64,000 nt of DNA from Scandinavium sp002470465 (GCF_040750395.1 NZ_JBFLVD010000011.1:313400-377399); one strand, 5' to 3'; numbered from the stretch's first letter, positions 18,911 to 28,671 are shown. The notes: generated by a model from the letters alone, not told the origin. A program made the numbers and translations.

Positions 18911-20155
18911 ATGGCGTCTCCGTTATCCCTGCTGATTGGTTTGCGCTTTAGCCGCGGGCGTCGTCGCGGCGGCATGGTCTCGCTGATTTCAGTCATCTCC
19001 ACCGTCGGTATTGCGCTGGGCGTGGCGGTACTGATCGTGGGATTAAGCGCCATGAACGGCTTTGAGCGCGAACTCAATAACCGCATTCTGGCGGTGGTGC
19101 CGCACGGTGAAATCGAACCGGTTAACCAGCCATGGACCAACTGGAACGAAGCGCTGAGCAACGTTGAGAAAGTTAAGGGTATTGCCGCGGCTGCTCCTTA
19201 CATCAACTTTACCGGGCTGATTGAGAGCGGCAGCAATCTGCGTGCGATCCAGATTAAAGGCGTCGATCCACGGCAGGAAAGCAGGCTCAGCGCGCTGCCG
19301 AACTACGTGCAGAACAACGCCTGGGCGGGCTTTAAAGCGGGGGATCAGCAGATTATTCTTGGCAAAGGCGTGGCCGATGCGCTGAAGGTGAAGCAGGGCG
19401 ACTGGGTCTCCATCATGATCCCCAACTCTGATAAAGAGCATCAGCTGCTGCAGCCTAAGCGCGTGCGCGTGCACGTGACCGGCATTCTGCAGCTTAGCGG
19501 TCAGCTCGATCACAGCTTTGCCATGATCCCAATGCCGGATGCCCAGCAGTATCTCGATATGGGCAGCAGCGTGACCGGCATAGCCATCAAAGTGAACGAC
19601 GTGTTCAACGCCAACAAGCTGGTGCGTGATGCGGGCGAAGTGACCAACAGCTATGTGTACATCAAGAGCTGGATAGGGACTTATGGCTATATGTACCGCG
19701 ACATTCAGATGATCCGCGCGATTATGTACCTGGCGATGATCCTGGTGATCGGCGTGGCCTGCTTTAACATCGTCTCGACGCTGGTGATGGCGGTGAAAGA
19801 CAAAAGCAGCGATATCGCCGTGCTGCGTACGCTCGGCGCCAAAGATGGCCTGATCCGCGCCATTTTCGTCTGGTATGGCCTGCTGGCCGGACTGCTCGGC
19901 AGCGTACTTGGTGTGGTGATTGGCGTGCTGTGCGCGCTCAATCTGACGGTCATCATCAACGGCATTGAAAAGCTTATCGGTCACCAGTTCCTGTCCGGTG
20001 ACATCTATTTTATCGACTTCCTGCCGTCTGAACTGCACTGGCTGGATGTCTTTTATGTGCTGGTCACGGCACTGCTGCTGAGCCTGCTGGCGAGCTGGTA
20101 TCCTGCCCGTCGCGCCAGCCGGATTGATCCTGCTCGAGTGTTAAGTGGCCAGTAA
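18911..20155 (+). CDS. lolE: Lipoprotein-releasing system permease LolE
   Basis: Second membrane subunit of LolCDE, 414 residues as in E. coli, and the one that receives lipoprotein substrate. Layout resembles LolC: N-terminal helix with SVISTVGIALGVAVLIVG, periplasmic domain, and three C-terminal helices. The gene closes the lolCDE operon and is followed by a REP-rich spacer before nagK. Confidence 0.97.
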   Translation: MASPLSLLIGLRFSRGRRRGGMVSLISVISTVGIALGVAVLIVGLSAMNGFERELNNRILAVVPHGEIEPVNQPWTNWNEALSNVEKVKGIAAAAPYINFTGLIESGSNLRAIQIKGVDPRQESRLSALPNYVQNNAWAGFKAGDQQIILGKGVADALKVKQGDWVSIMIPNSDKEHQLLQPKRVRVHVTGILQLSGQLDHSFAMIPMPDAQQYLDMGSSVTGIAIKVNDVFNANKLVRDAGEVTNSYVYIKSWIGTYGYMYRDIQMIRAIMYLAMILVIGVACFNIVSTLVMAVKDKSSDIAVLRTLGAKDGLIRAIFVWYGLLAGLLGSVLGVVIGVLCALNLTVIINGIEKLIGHQFLSGDIYFIDFLPSELHWLDVFYVLVTALLLSLLASWYPARRASRIDPARVLSGQ

Positions 20156-20158
20156 TTC

Positions 20159-20270
20159 AGTGGATTGCGGGAGATGAACTTGTAGGTCGGGTAAGGCGAA
20201 GCCGCCACCCGACATTGAGCCCGGCGGCGCTTCGCTTGCGCGGGCCTACGAAGCGCTTTCGCAATCCACT
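20159..20270. repeat. REP pair inside an 11-bp inverted repeat (lolE-nagK)
   Basis: Two REP-like palindromes in opposite orientation (20181-20212 and 20219-20250) are framed by an exact 11-bp inverted repeat, AGTGGATTGCG at 20159 and its complement ending at 20270. The element could fold into one long hairpin protecting lolCDE mRNA. Confidence 0.7.
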
Positions 20271-20311
20271 CTTTACGTCCTGACCTTTTTGGTCAGTAAA
20301 GAGGAATGGCT

Positions 20312-21223
20312 ATGTACTACGGATTTGACATCGGCGGCAGCAAAATCGCCCTTGGGGTGTTTGACGGACAGCGTCGGCTTCAGTGGGAAAAACGCACGGC
20401 CACGCCGCGCGACAGCTATGAATCCTTCCTGAAAGCCGTGTGCGATCTGGTGGCGGAAGCCGACGAGCGCTTTGGCGTCAAAGGCAGCGTCGGCATTGGT
20501 ATTCCGGGCATGCCGGAAACCGCCGACGGTACGCTCTACGCTGCCAACGTACCTGCCGCCAGCGGTAAACCGTTGCGCAAAGACCTTTCCACGCGCCTTG
20601 AACGTGACGTGCGCCTCGACAACGACGCCAACTGTTTTGCCCTCTCTGAAGCCTGGGATGATGAATTCACGCAGTACCCGTTGGTGATGGGGCTCATCCT
20701 CGGCACCGGCGTGGGCGGTGGCGTGGTGCTTAACGGTAAATCGATAACCGGTCACAGCTATATCACCGGAGAGTTTGGCCATATTCGTTTGCCCGTTGAC
20801 GCTCTTGACGTGGTTGGGCGCGATTTCCCGCTCACGCGCTGCGGCTGCGGCCAGCTGGGCTGCATCGAAAATTACCTCTCCGGACGCGGCTTTGCGTGGC
20901 TGTATGAGCATTATTATCAGCAGCCTCTGAGTTCGCCGGAGATCGTCGCGCTCTGGGAGCAGGGCGATGCCAAAGCCCGCGAGCACGTGGAGCGCTACCT
21001 GGATTTGCTTGCGGTGTGCCTCGGAAATATTATGACCATTGTCGATCCGGATTTGCTGGTGATCGGCGGTGGATTGTCTAACTTTAGTGCGATAACAGAC
21101 GGAGTGGCGGCACGCCTGCCGCGTCATCTGTTGCCGGTGGCTCGCGTGCCACGCATTGAGCGTGCGCGTCACGGCGATGCCGGAGGAATGCGCGGTGCCG
21201 CATTCCTGCATCTTACGGATTAA
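20312..21223 (+). CDS. nagK: N-acetyl-D-glucosamine kinase
   Basis: ROK-family cytoplasmic kinase that phosphorylates GlcNAc released during peptidoglycan recycling, working with NagZ (encoded at 5928). The phosphate loop DIGGSKIALG opens the protein. LILGTGVGGGVV and EFGHIRLP contain catalytic residues, and the zinc motif CGCGQLGC is intact. The ATG at 20312 has GAGGA seven bases upstream, while the ATG at 20306 would be too close to it; the resulting 303 residues equal E. coli NagK. Confidence 0.95.
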   Translation: MYYGFDIGGSKIALGVFDGQRRLQWEKRTATPRDSYESFLKAVCDLVAEADERFGVKGSVGIGIPGMPETADGTLYAANVPAASGKPLRKDLSTRLERDVRLDNDANCFALSEAWDDEFTQYPLVMGLILGTGVGGGVVLNGKSITGHSYITGEFGHIRLPVDALDVVGRDFPLTRCGCGQLGCIENYLSGRGFAWLYEHYYQQPLSSPEIVALWEQGDAKAREHVERYLDLLAVCLGNIMTIVDPDLLVIGGGLSNFSAITDGVAARLPRHLLPVARVPRIERARHGDAGGMRGAAFLHLTD

Positions 21224-21236
21224 TACAGGGGTTACT

Positions 21237-22058
21237 ATGCAGTCGCGTCGCTTTCATCGACTTAGTCGTTTTCGCCTCAGCAAACGCCGGCTGCATGACA
21301 GGCTGCGTCAGCGAGTATTCTTCAGAGACCGGGCTACGCCGGAGGAGATGGACAAACCGAGAGTGGTGGTGCTGACGGGCGCAGGGATCTCGGCGGAATC
21401 CGGGATCCGCACCTTCCGTGCCACTGACGGCTTATGGGAAGAACATCGCGTAGAGGATGTGGCAACGCCTGAAGGTTTTGCCCGCGACCCGGCGCTGGTG
21501 CAGGCATTTTATAACGACCGTCGTCGACAGCTCCAGCAGCCTGACATTCAGCCGAATGCAGCCCATCTGGCGCTGGCAAAGCTGGAAGAAGCGCTGGGCG
21601 ACAGATTTCTGCTGGTCACGCAAAACATCGACAACCTGCATGAACGTGCGGGCAACACGCGCGTGCTGCACATGCACGGCGAGCTGTTAAAAGTGCGCTG
21701 CCCCTGGAGCGGTCAGGTGCTGGAGTGGACGGGTGACGTCACCGTTGATGATAAGTGCCACTGCTGCCAGTTCCCGCAGCCGCTGCGCCCGCACGTGGTG
21801 TGGTTCGGAGAGATGCCGCTCGGCATGGATGATATCTATGAAGCGCTGGCGATGGCCGATGTTTTCATTGCTATCGGCACGTCCGGCCATGTTTATCCGG
21901 CGGCGGGGTTTGTCCATGAGGCCAAATTGCAGGGTGCACACACCGTTGAGCTTAACCTCGAACCGAGCCAGGTTGGCAGCGAGTTTGAGGAAAAGCGCTA
22001 CGGGCTGGCAAGCTCGGTGGTGCCTGAGTTTGTCGAGAAGTTGCTGAAAGGGCTTTGA
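21237..22058 (+). CDS. cobB: NAD-dependent protein deacylase (sirtuin) CobB
   Basis: Class III sirtuin that removes acetyl and succinyl groups from lysines, including acetyl-CoA synthetase. At 273 residues it is the long form with a basic N-terminus (SRRFHRLSRFRLSKRRL). Visible are VLTGAGISAESGIRTFR for NAD binding, TQNIDNLHERAG, the catalytic His in HMHGEL, and four zinc cysteines (Cys before PWSG, then CHCC). Starts inside nagK are possible but would displace the E. coli-like N-terminus. A downstream ATG (MDKPRV) corresponds to the short isoform. Confidence 0.96.
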   Translation: MQSRRFHRLSRFRLSKRRLHDRLRQRVFFRDRATPEEMDKPRVVVLTGAGISAESGIRTFRATDGLWEEHRVEDVATPEGFARDPALVQAFYNDRRRQLQQPDIQPNAAHLALAKLEEALGDRFLLVTQNIDNLHERAGNTRVLHMHGELLKVRCPWSGQVLEWTGDVTVDDKCHCCQFPQPLRPHVVWFGEMPLGMDDIYEALAMADVFIAIGTSGHVYPAAGFVHEAKLQGAHTVELNLEPSQVGSEFEEKRYGLASSVVPEFVEKLLKGL

Positions 22059-22064
22059 AAAAAT

Positions 22065-22152
22065 TGCCCGGTGCGCTGTCGCTTACCAGGCCTACGGGTT
22101 CGTTGCAGGTTGATGTTTTGTAGGCCGGATAAGCGCAGCGCATCCGGCACAC
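22065..22152. repeat. REP/BIME pair between cobB and potD
   Basis: Two REP-type palindromes of opposite orientation, the clearer at 22119-22152 (TAGGCCGGATAAG...CATCCGGCAC). It separates convergent cobB and the pot operon. E. coli has ycfZ-ymfA in this gap; no trace of them is visible. Confidence 0.8.
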
Positions 22153-22162
22153 AATAGCTGAC

Positions 22163-23197
22163 TTAACGTCCCGCTTTCAGCTTCTGGTAATAGTCTTCGT
22201 AAAGACGGCTGGCATCGCCGACGTCGTTTTGCCATTCGCCGTGTTTAATGGTGTCCGCGTCCGGATAGAGCGATTTGTCGTTGGCGACTTTCGGATCCAG
22301 CAGCTTACGTGCGGCGAGGTTTGGCGTCGGATAACCGATAGTTTCGGCAACCTCTTTTGCCACGTCCGGACGCAGCAGGAAGTTAATCAGCTTCAGCGCA
22401 CCGTCGACGTTTTTGGCGTTTGCCGGAATAGCGAGGCTGTCCATCCAGAAAATGCCGCCTTCTTTTGGCCATACCACTTCCAGCGGCGTACCCGCCTGAC
22501 GGGCAACGTACGCTGAGCCGTTCCATACCATCCCCAGATTCACTTCGCCTTCCATGTACGGGTTTGCCGGGTTATCAGAGTTAAACGCCGCGACGTTTGG
22601 CATCAGTTTTTGCAGCTCTTTGTACGCCGCTTCAATCTCTTTCGGGTCGGTGGTGTTGCCGGAAAGACCAAGCTTGCGCAGTGCAATCTGGAAAACCTCG
22701 CGCGCGTCGTCGGTCAGCAGCAGGCTGCCTTTGTATTCCGGCTTCCACAGGTCGGCCCAGCTGGTAACCGTTTTCGGGTCGATGCTGTCGCTGTTGACGC
22801 CAATCGCCGTCGCGCCCCAGATGTAAGGAATGGAGTAGTCGTTATTCGGGTCAAACGGCTTGTTGAGCATCTCCGGGTCGAGGTTGCTGAAGTTATTCAG
22901 CTTCGACTTATCTATCTTCTGGATCATTCCTTCTTTGCGCATTTTGTCGACGAAATAGGTCGATGGCACCACCAGATCGTACGCGCCGTCCTTGTAGGTT
23001 TTCAGCTTGGCGTACATGGTTTCATTCGATTCATAGGTCGAATAGATAACCTTGATGCCGGTCTCTTTGGTGAACTGTTCCAGCAGGCCCGGCGGCACGT
23101 ATTCGGTCCAGTTGTAGAAATAGAGCGTTTTGCTGTCATCGGCGTGCGCGGCACCCATTCCAAGCACCAGCGCCGCGGCGGCAAGCATTTTTTTCAT
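22163..23197 (-). CDS. potD: Spermidine/putrescine-binding protein PotD
   Basis: Periplasmic solute-binding protein of the PotABCD polyamine importer, 344 residues (E. coli 348). The signal peptide ends at AHA|DDS (residue 19). The mature protein starts TLYFYNWTEYVPP, a segment that lines the polyamine pocket. It is last in potABCD, and its start overlaps the potC stop by four bases. Confidence 0.97.
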   Translation of the reverse strand: MKKMLAAAALVLGMGAAHADDSKTLYFYNWTEYVPPGLLEQFTKETGIKVIYSTYESNETMYAKLKTYKDGAYDLVVPSTYFVDKMRKEGMIQKIDKSKLNNFSNLDPEMLNKPFDPNNDYSIPYIWGATAIGVNSDSIDPKTVTSWADLWKPEYKGSLLLTDDAREVFQIALRKLGLSGNTTDPKEIEAAYKELQKLMPNVAAFNSDNPANPYMEGEVNLGMVWNGSAYVARQAGTPLEVVWPKEGGIFWMDSLAIPANAKNVDGALKLINFLLRPDVAKEVAETIGYPTPNLAARKLLDPKVANDKSLYPDADTIKHGEWQNDVGDASRLYEDYYQKLKAGR

Positions 23198-23985
23198 TTC
23201 GATGTCCCCTGAGATTTCGTTTTATCACGAGCAACAACCTGGCTGGCAACCACCATAACCAGAGAAAGCACTAACAGAATGGTCGCCAGCGCGTTCACCT
23301 CCGGTGAGACGCCCACTTTGACCATTGAGTAAATCTTGAGCGGCAAAATTTCATATCCCGGGCCGGTGACGAACGAGGAAACCACCACGTCATCCATCGA
23401 CAGGGTAAAGCTGAGCAGCCAGCCCGCGGCTACAGCAGGCATCGCCAGCGGCAGAATAATTTTACGCAAAATGGTGATTTCGCTGGCGCCCAGATCTTTT
23501 GCCGCTTCCAGCATTCTCACGTCAAACCCTTTGAGGCGGGAATAGACGGTGACCACCACAAACGGCAGACAGAAGGTGATATGCGAGAACAGCAGCGACC
23601 AGAATCCGAGCTGAATACCTATCAGCATAAACAGCACCAGCAGGGAAATCGCCATCACGATGTCCGGAGACATCATCACCACAAACAGCATCCCGCTGAC
23701 AAACGGCTTACCGCGGAAACGGTAGCGATAGAGCGCCACCGCCGTCAGTGAGCCAATCAGCGTGGCGAAGGTGGCGGAAAAGACCGCCATCGTCAGCGAG
23801 TGCTGTGCCGCCTGCAGCAGGCTGTCGTTGTTCATCAGCAGGCTGTACCATTTGGTGGTAAAGCCCTGCCAGCTGATGCCAAAGCGCGAACTGTTAAAGG
23901 AATTCACGATCAGAATGATGATCGGAATATAGAGGTAAGCATAGATGGCGGTCATAAAGCCGCCGCGCAGCAGTCGACCGATCAT
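23194..23985 (-). CDS. potC: Spermidine/putrescine ABC permease PotC
   Basis: Inner-membrane permease of PotABCD with six predicted helices in 263 residues (E. coli 264). The EAA-loop that docks on the ATPase is LEAAKDLGASEITILRKIILP. It overlaps both potB and potD by four bases, so the operon is tightly coupled. Confidence 0.96.
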   Translation of the reverse strand: MIGRLLRGGFMTAIYAYLYIPIIILIVNSFNSSRFGISWQGFTTKWYSLLMNNDSLLQAAQHSLTMAVFSATFATLIGSLTAVALYRYRFRGKPFVSGMLFVVMMSPDIVMAISLLVLFMLIGIQLGFWSLLFSHITFCLPFVVVTVYSRLKGFDVRMLEAAKDLGASEITILRKIILPLAMPAVAAGWLLSFTLSMDDVVVSSFVTGPGYEILPLKIYSMVKVGVSPEVNALATILLVLSLVMVVASQVVARDKTKSQGTSK

Positions 23986-24839
23986 TCGAGTTCCACCTTC
24001 CTGTTCAGCAGGCGCGCCGCGCGCCAGTAAACCAGCAGCATCAGGCCCATTACCAGCGTCAGCGTGATGCTGGTGGCCGCGCCAAACGGCCAGTCGCGAA
24101 TGTTCAGGAACTGGCTCTTAATGACGTTACCGATGAGCAGGTTCTTCGCGCCGCCCATCAGATCAGAGACGTAGAACAGCCCCATTGCCGGCAGCATCAC
24201 CAGCAGGCAGCCGGCGATAATCCCCGGCATGGTCAGCGGCAGAATAATGCGGAGAAACGTCTGGAATTTGTTGGCCCCCAGATCTTTGGCGGCTTCCAGC
24301 AGCGGCTTATCGAGTTTCTCTATGCTGGAGTAGAGCGGCATCACCATGAACGGCAGCAGGATGTAGACGAGACCAATAATCACCGCCGAAGGGGTAAACA
24401 TAATGCGAATCGGCGTGTCGATGAGCCCAGCCCACAGCAGGAATTCATTGAGATAGCCTTTGGTGCTGAGGAAAATTTTCAGGCCATAGATGCGGATCAG
24501 CGAGTTGGTCCAGAACGGTACGATCAGCAGAAACAGCAGCAGCGGGCGCACGCTTTGCGGCAGCCGGGCGAGAAACCAGGCGAACGGATAGCCGAGGATC
24601 AGACACGCCAGGGTGGCGAGAAACGCCATGTTCAGCGAGTGCAGCAGAACGTCAAAATAGAGCGGGTCGAGCAGACGGGTGTAGTTGTCCAGCGTAAAGA
24701 CCATTTTGACGAAGCTGGCGTCATCGCGGGTCAGGAAGCTGGTGGCGATAATCATCAGGTTGGGCAGGAACACAAAAACAACCAGCCACCCGACAATGGT
24801 GGCGATCGCCACCTTCTGGAATTTACTGGTGTTCTTCAT
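23982..24839 (-). CDS. potB: Spermidine/putrescine ABC permease PotB
   Basis: Partner permease of PotC, 285 residues, matching the longer E. coli start (MKNTSKF). Six hydrophobic helices and the EAA-loop LLEAAKDLGANKFQTFLRI are present. Its start lies inside the end of potA, a 17-bp overlap that suggests coupled translation. Confidence 0.96.
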   Translation of the reverse strand: MKNTSKFQKVAIATIVGWLVVFVFLPNLMIIATSFLTRDDASFVKMVFTLDNYTRLLDPLYFDVLLHSLNMAFLATLACLILGYPFAWFLARLPQSVRPLLLFLLIVPFWTNSLIRIYGLKIFLSTKGYLNEFLLWAGLIDTPIRIMFTPSAVIIGLVYILLPFMVMPLYSSIEKLDKPLLEAAKDLGANKFQTFLRIILPLTMPGIIAGCLLVMLPAMGLFYVSDLMGGAKNLLIGNVIKSQFLNIRDWPFGAATSITLTLVMGLMLLVYWRAARLLNRKVELE

Positions 24840-25959
24840 CGGCCAGCACCACCTCCCAGCTTTCGACCCAGTTTATGGCCATTTTTTGATCCAGAGAGTG
24901 GTCGAAGTCCGGGTCATCTTCGTTGAAGAACTCGCTGACCATCACCATTTTGCCGTTTTCCAGCTCGACGACGGATTCCAGGGTCATGCCTTTGTAGTTG
25001 CGTTCGCGGACGTAGCCAATCAGCCCTTCCACGTGGTTATCGTCGTTGATTTCGTCGACGCGCAAATCTTCCGGGCGCAGCAGGACGTGCAGCTTCTGGC
25101 CTTTCTCAACCGCAAAGTTGACGTAGATATTGCACTCGCGACCTTCGACGCTGGCGCGAACGCGTTGCTCATCCAGACGCTCGATGACGGTGGCGTTGAA
25201 CATATTGATTTCGCCAATGAATCCGGCGACGAACAGGTTCTTCGGCTCTTCGTAAATTTCACGCGGCGTGCCGTCCTGCTCGATTTTACCGTCACGCATC
25301 ACCACGATGCGATCCGACATGGTCAGCGCTTCTTCCTGATCGTGGGTGACGAACACAAAGGTGATGCCGAGCTTGCGCTGCAGGGCCTTCAGCTCGTTCT
25401 GCATCTGCTTACGCAGCTTGTAATCGAGGGCCGAGAGCGATTCGTCCAGCAGCAGTAAACGAGGTTTGTTCACCACCGCCCTGGCAATTGCCACACGCTG
25501 CTGCTGGCCGCCGGAAAGCTGATTCGGCTTACGCTGGGCAAACGCTTCGAGCTGTACCATGCGCAGGGCTTCCGTCACGCGGGCGGTGATTTGGTCGGTG
25601 GGCGTTTTTTGCATTCTCAGGCCAAACGCGACGTTTTCAAACACCGTCATATGCGGGAAAAGGGCGTAGCTCTGGAACACGGTATTAACGTGGCGGTTTT
25701 CCGCAGGGACGTCGGTGATATCGACATCTTCAAGATGAATACGACCTTTATCGACGCTTTCTAGTCCGGCAATCAGGCGTAATACGGTGGTTTTGCCGCA
25801 GCCAGAGGGGCCAAGCAGTGTCAGGAACTCACCGTTATTAATGGTGAGATTGAGATTGGAAATGACTGTTTTACCTTCAAAGCCTTTGCAAATCCCCGCC
25901 AGTTCGACCAGCGGCGAAAGCGAACGCGATTGTGTATTCAATTTTTTACGCTGTCCCAT
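24823..25959 (-). CDS. potA: Spermidine/putrescine ABC ATPase PotA
   Basis: ATPase of the PotABCD importer, 378 residues as in E. coli. Walker A GPSGCGKTT, signature LSGGQQQR, Walker B LLLLDESLSALD and the switch His in VTHD are seen, followed by a C-terminal TOBE-type regulatory domain (from about 290). It is first in the operon and divergent from pepT over about 250 bp. Confidence 0.97.
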   Translation of the reverse strand: MGQRKKLNTQSRSLSPLVELAGICKGFEGKTVISNLNLTINNGEFLTLLGPSGCGKTTVLRLIAGLESVDKGRIHLEDVDITDVPAENRHVNTVFQSYALFPHMTVFENVAFGLRMQKTPTDQITARVTEALRMVQLEAFAQRKPNQLSGGQQQRVAIARAVVNKPRLLLLDESLSALDYKLRKQMQNELKALQRKLGITFVFVTHDQEEALTMSDRIVVMRDGKIEQDGTPREIYEEPKNLFVAGFIGEINMFNATVIERLDEQRVRASVEGRECNIYVNFAVEKGQKLHVLLRPEDLRVDEINDDNHVEGLIGYVRERNYKGMTLESVVELENGKMVMVSEFFNEDDPDFDHSLDQKMAINWVESWEVVLADEEHQ

Positions 25960-26213
25960 GTAAACGTAGCGAAAAGCGGTCGCTACGGGGTGTGTGGTTA
26001 ACCACCTTAGAGGTTTGGCACATAATTAAGGGCTGGCATTCTACGGCAATCCTCTGAAATCGCCAATCATTCTGCGCCCTTGTGGGCTACCTTTAAACCA
26101 TTCGCGTACGTGACTGAAAAAAAATCGTAATTGCCGGGCCAAAAGTGACCTGACGCAATATCCGGCCCCCGGCGCTTACTGATAATGTGGTCACAAAAAA
26201 TGAGGGCGACGAC

Positions 26214-27440
26214 ATGGATAAATTACTTGAGCGGTTTTTGCAGTATGTTTCTCTGGACACCCAGTCGAAGCCTGGCGTGCGTCAGGTGCCCAGCACCGAA
26301 GGGCAATGGAAATTATTACGTCTGCTTCAGACGCAGCTTGAAGAAATGGGGCTGGTCAACGTCACCCTGAGCGAGAAGGGTACGGTGATGGCAACGCTGC
26401 CCGCCAACGTGCCCGGCGATATTCCGGCCATCGGATTCATCTCTCACGTGGATACTTCTCCCGATTTTAGCGGCAAAAACGTGAATCCGCAGATCGTGGA
26501 GAACTATCGCGGTGGCGATATTGCGCTGGGCATAGGCGATGAAGTGCTCTCGCCGGTGATGTTTCCTGTGCTGCATCAGCTGCTGGGGCAAACGCTGATC
26601 ACCACCGACGGTAAAACGCTGCTCGGTGCCGATGACAAAGCGGGCGTGGCGGAAATCATGACCGCGCTGTCCGTCATGAAAGCCAACAACGTGCCGCACG
26701 GCGACATTCGCGTGGCCTTTACGCCAGACGAAGAAGTCGGCAAAGGTGCCAAACATTTTGACGTGGCGGCATTTGATGCCCGCTGGGCGTACACCGTCGA
26801 CGGCGGCGGCGTGGGTGAACTGGAGTATGAGAACTTCAACGCCGCGTCCGTGACTATCAAAATCGTGGGGAACAACGTGCATCCGGGCACCGCCAAAGGC
26901 GTGATGGTCAATGCGCTGTCGCTTGCTTCGCGCATTCATGCTGAAGTGCCTGCCGAAGAGAGCCCGGAACAAACCGAAGGCTACGAAGGCTTCTACCATC
27001 TCACCAGCATCAAGGGCAGCGTAGATTCCGCGCAGATGCATTACATCATCCGCGACTTTGACCGCAAGCAGTTTGAGGCCCGCAAGCGCAAGATGATGGA
27101 GATCGCCAGGAAGGTCGGCAAAGGGCTGCATCCGGATTGCTACATCGAACTCATCATCGAAGACAGCTACTACAATATGCACGAGAAGGTGATGGAGCAC
27201 CCACACATCATTGAGATCGCACAGCAGGCGATGCGCGACTGCGATATCGAACCCGATATGAAGCCGATTCGTGGCGGCACCGACGGCTCGCAGCTTTCGT
27301 TTATGGGGCTGCCGTGCCCGAACATTTTCACCGGCGGCTACAACTACCACGGCAAGCATGAATTTGTGACGCTGGAGGGAATGGAGAGGGCGGTCAAAGT
27401 GATTGTGCGGATTGCGGAGCTGACCGCGAAAGCGAAGTAA
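26214..27440 (+). CDS. pepT: Tripeptide aminopeptidase PepT
   Basis: Cytoplasmic M20-family zinc peptidase that removes N-terminal residues from tripeptides. The 408 residues equal E. coli PepT. Metal ligands lie in FISHVDTSPD, LLGADDKAG, TPDEEVGKGA, YTVDGGGVGE and the C-terminal YNYHGKHEFV. The ATG at 26214 has GAGGGCGACGAC upstream; an in-frame GTG at 26187 is less likely. The gene is FNR-activated in other enterics, but I see no clean FNR box here. Confidence 0.96.
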   Translation: MDKLLERFLQYVSLDTQSKPGVRQVPSTEGQWKLLRLLQTQLEEMGLVNVTLSEKGTVMATLPANVPGDIPAIGFISHVDTSPDFSGKNVNPQIVENYRGGDIALGIGDEVLSPVMFPVLHQLLGQTLITTDGKTLLGADDKAGVAEIMTALSVMKANNVPHGDIRVAFTPDEEVGKGAKHFDVAAFDARWAYTVDGGGVGELEYENFNAASVTIKIVGNNVHPGTAKGVMVNALSLASRIHAEVPAEESPEQTEGYEGFYHLTSIKGSVDSAQMHYIIRDFDRKQFEARKRKMMEIARKVGKGLHPDCYIELIIEDSYYNMHEKVMEHPHIIEIAQQAMRDCDIEPDMKPIRGGTDGSQLSFMGLPCPNIFTGGYNYHGKHEFVTLEGMERAVKVIVRIAELTAKAK

Positions 27441-27448
27441 ACGCAGAA

Positions 27449-27540
27449 GTGCCGGGTGGCGGCGCTTGCCTTACCCGGCCTACAATAACAGCGTCGTTTC
27501 ATCGTCCGTAGGCCCGGTAAGCGTCAGCGCCACCGGGCAG
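27449..27540. repeat. REP/BIME pair between pepT and roxA
   Basis: Two inverted REP-like palindromes (27450-27484 and 27508-27539, with GCCGGGTGGCGG and its complement GCGCCACCGGGC) separate the convergent genes. Confidence 0.8.
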
Positions 27541-27549
27541 CAATTAAAA

Positions 27550-28671
27550 TCAGTCCTCAAAGAACCAGTAGCCGCTGTTGACCAGCGCAGAAAGCATGGC
27601 GAGGAACGAAGGGTCTTCCAGCGCGTCGCCAAACTGTTCAGCGGTCAGCACGATATGGCTTGCCAGTGCTTCCAGCGCCGGGCGGTGCGGCGAATCAATT
27701 TTCTCTCCGTTGACAAACACTTCACCGTCGATGCGCAGTACACGCAGGCCACCGAGGCGGACGAGCTTGTCACCCTGCTGTAGCGCATCGTAGATCTCAT
27801 CGGCCTGATACGGCGGCTCCGGCGGGGAGACGTCCAGCTCGTGACGGGTCTGACTGATAAATTCACCAAACCACTGTTTGAAATGCTCCGGTTGGTTGAT
27901 CATGCCGAGCATCATGTCGCGCAGCTTATCGATTTCCTGCGGCAGAATATCTGCCGGATGCTCGCGTGCGGGCACGTCCGGATCGGTAAAACGGTGCGTG
28001 CCAAGCTCTCGCTGGAGCACGTAGTCAGCAAAGCCGCTGATAAGCTCTTTCCCGCTTGGCGCACGGAAGCCGACGGAATAGTTCAGCGAGTTTTCCAGGG
28101 AATAACCTTCGTGCGGGAAGCCTGGTGGAATATAGAGGATATCACCCGGTTCCATCTCTTCGTCGATGATGGCGTCGAACGGATCGACCTGCAGCAGATC
28201 CGGATGCGGGCAGTGCTGCTTCATTGGCACTTTTTCACCCACGCGCCAGCGACGGCGGCCGGTGCCCTGAATGATAAATACGTCGTACTGATCGAGATGT
28301 GGGCCCACGCCGCCGCCGGGAACGGAGAACGAAATCATCAGGTCATCGATGCGCCAGTCGGGCAGGGCGCGGAACGGAAGCATCAGCGCTGCCGTTGGCT
28401 CGTGCCAATGATTCACCGCCTGCACCAGCAGCGACCAGTTGTTTTCACTGAGGTGATCGTAACTTTCAAACGGCCCGTGGCTGACCTGCCATTTACCTTC
28501 GTTGTGGCTGACGAGGCGGCTGTCCACTTCGTCTTCCATGGCTAGGCCCGCCAGTTCGTCCGGTGAAATGGGATCGACAAAGTTCGTGAAGCCGCGCTTC
28601 AGCACCACCGGGCGTTTTTGCCAGTAGCGTTCGATAAAGTCGGACCAGTTAAGCGATAAGTTATATTCCAT
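27550..28671 (-). CDS. roxA: Ribosomal protein L16 arginine hydroxylase RoxA (YcfD)
   Basis: JmjC-type Fe(II)/2-oxoglutarate oxygenase that hydroxylates an arginine of ribosomal protein L16. The 373 residues match E. coli. The iron ligands are the His and Asp in GPHLDQYDVF and the distal His in PPGFPHEGYS; a winged-helix-like C-terminal domain follows. Enterobacterial neighbours are phoQ and pepT, as here. A single intact gene. Confidence 0.95.
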   Translation of the reverse strand: MEYNLSLNWSDFIERYWQKRPVVLKRGFTNFVDPISPDELAGLAMEDEVDSRLVSHNEGKWQVSHGPFESYDHLSENNWSLLVQAVNHWHEPTAALMLPFRALPDWRIDDLMISFSVPGGGVGPHLDQYDVFIIQGTGRRRWRVGEKVPMKQHCPHPDLLQVDPFDAIIDEEMEPGDILYIPPGFPHEGYSLENSLNYSVGFRAPSGKELISGFADYVLQRELGTHRFTDPDVPAREHPADILPQEIDKLRDMMLGMINQPEHFKQWFGEFISQTRHELDVSPPEPPYQADEIYDALQQGDKLVRLGGLRVLRIDGEVFVNGEKIDSPHRPALEALASHIVLTAEQFGDALEDPSFLAMLSALVNSGYWFFED

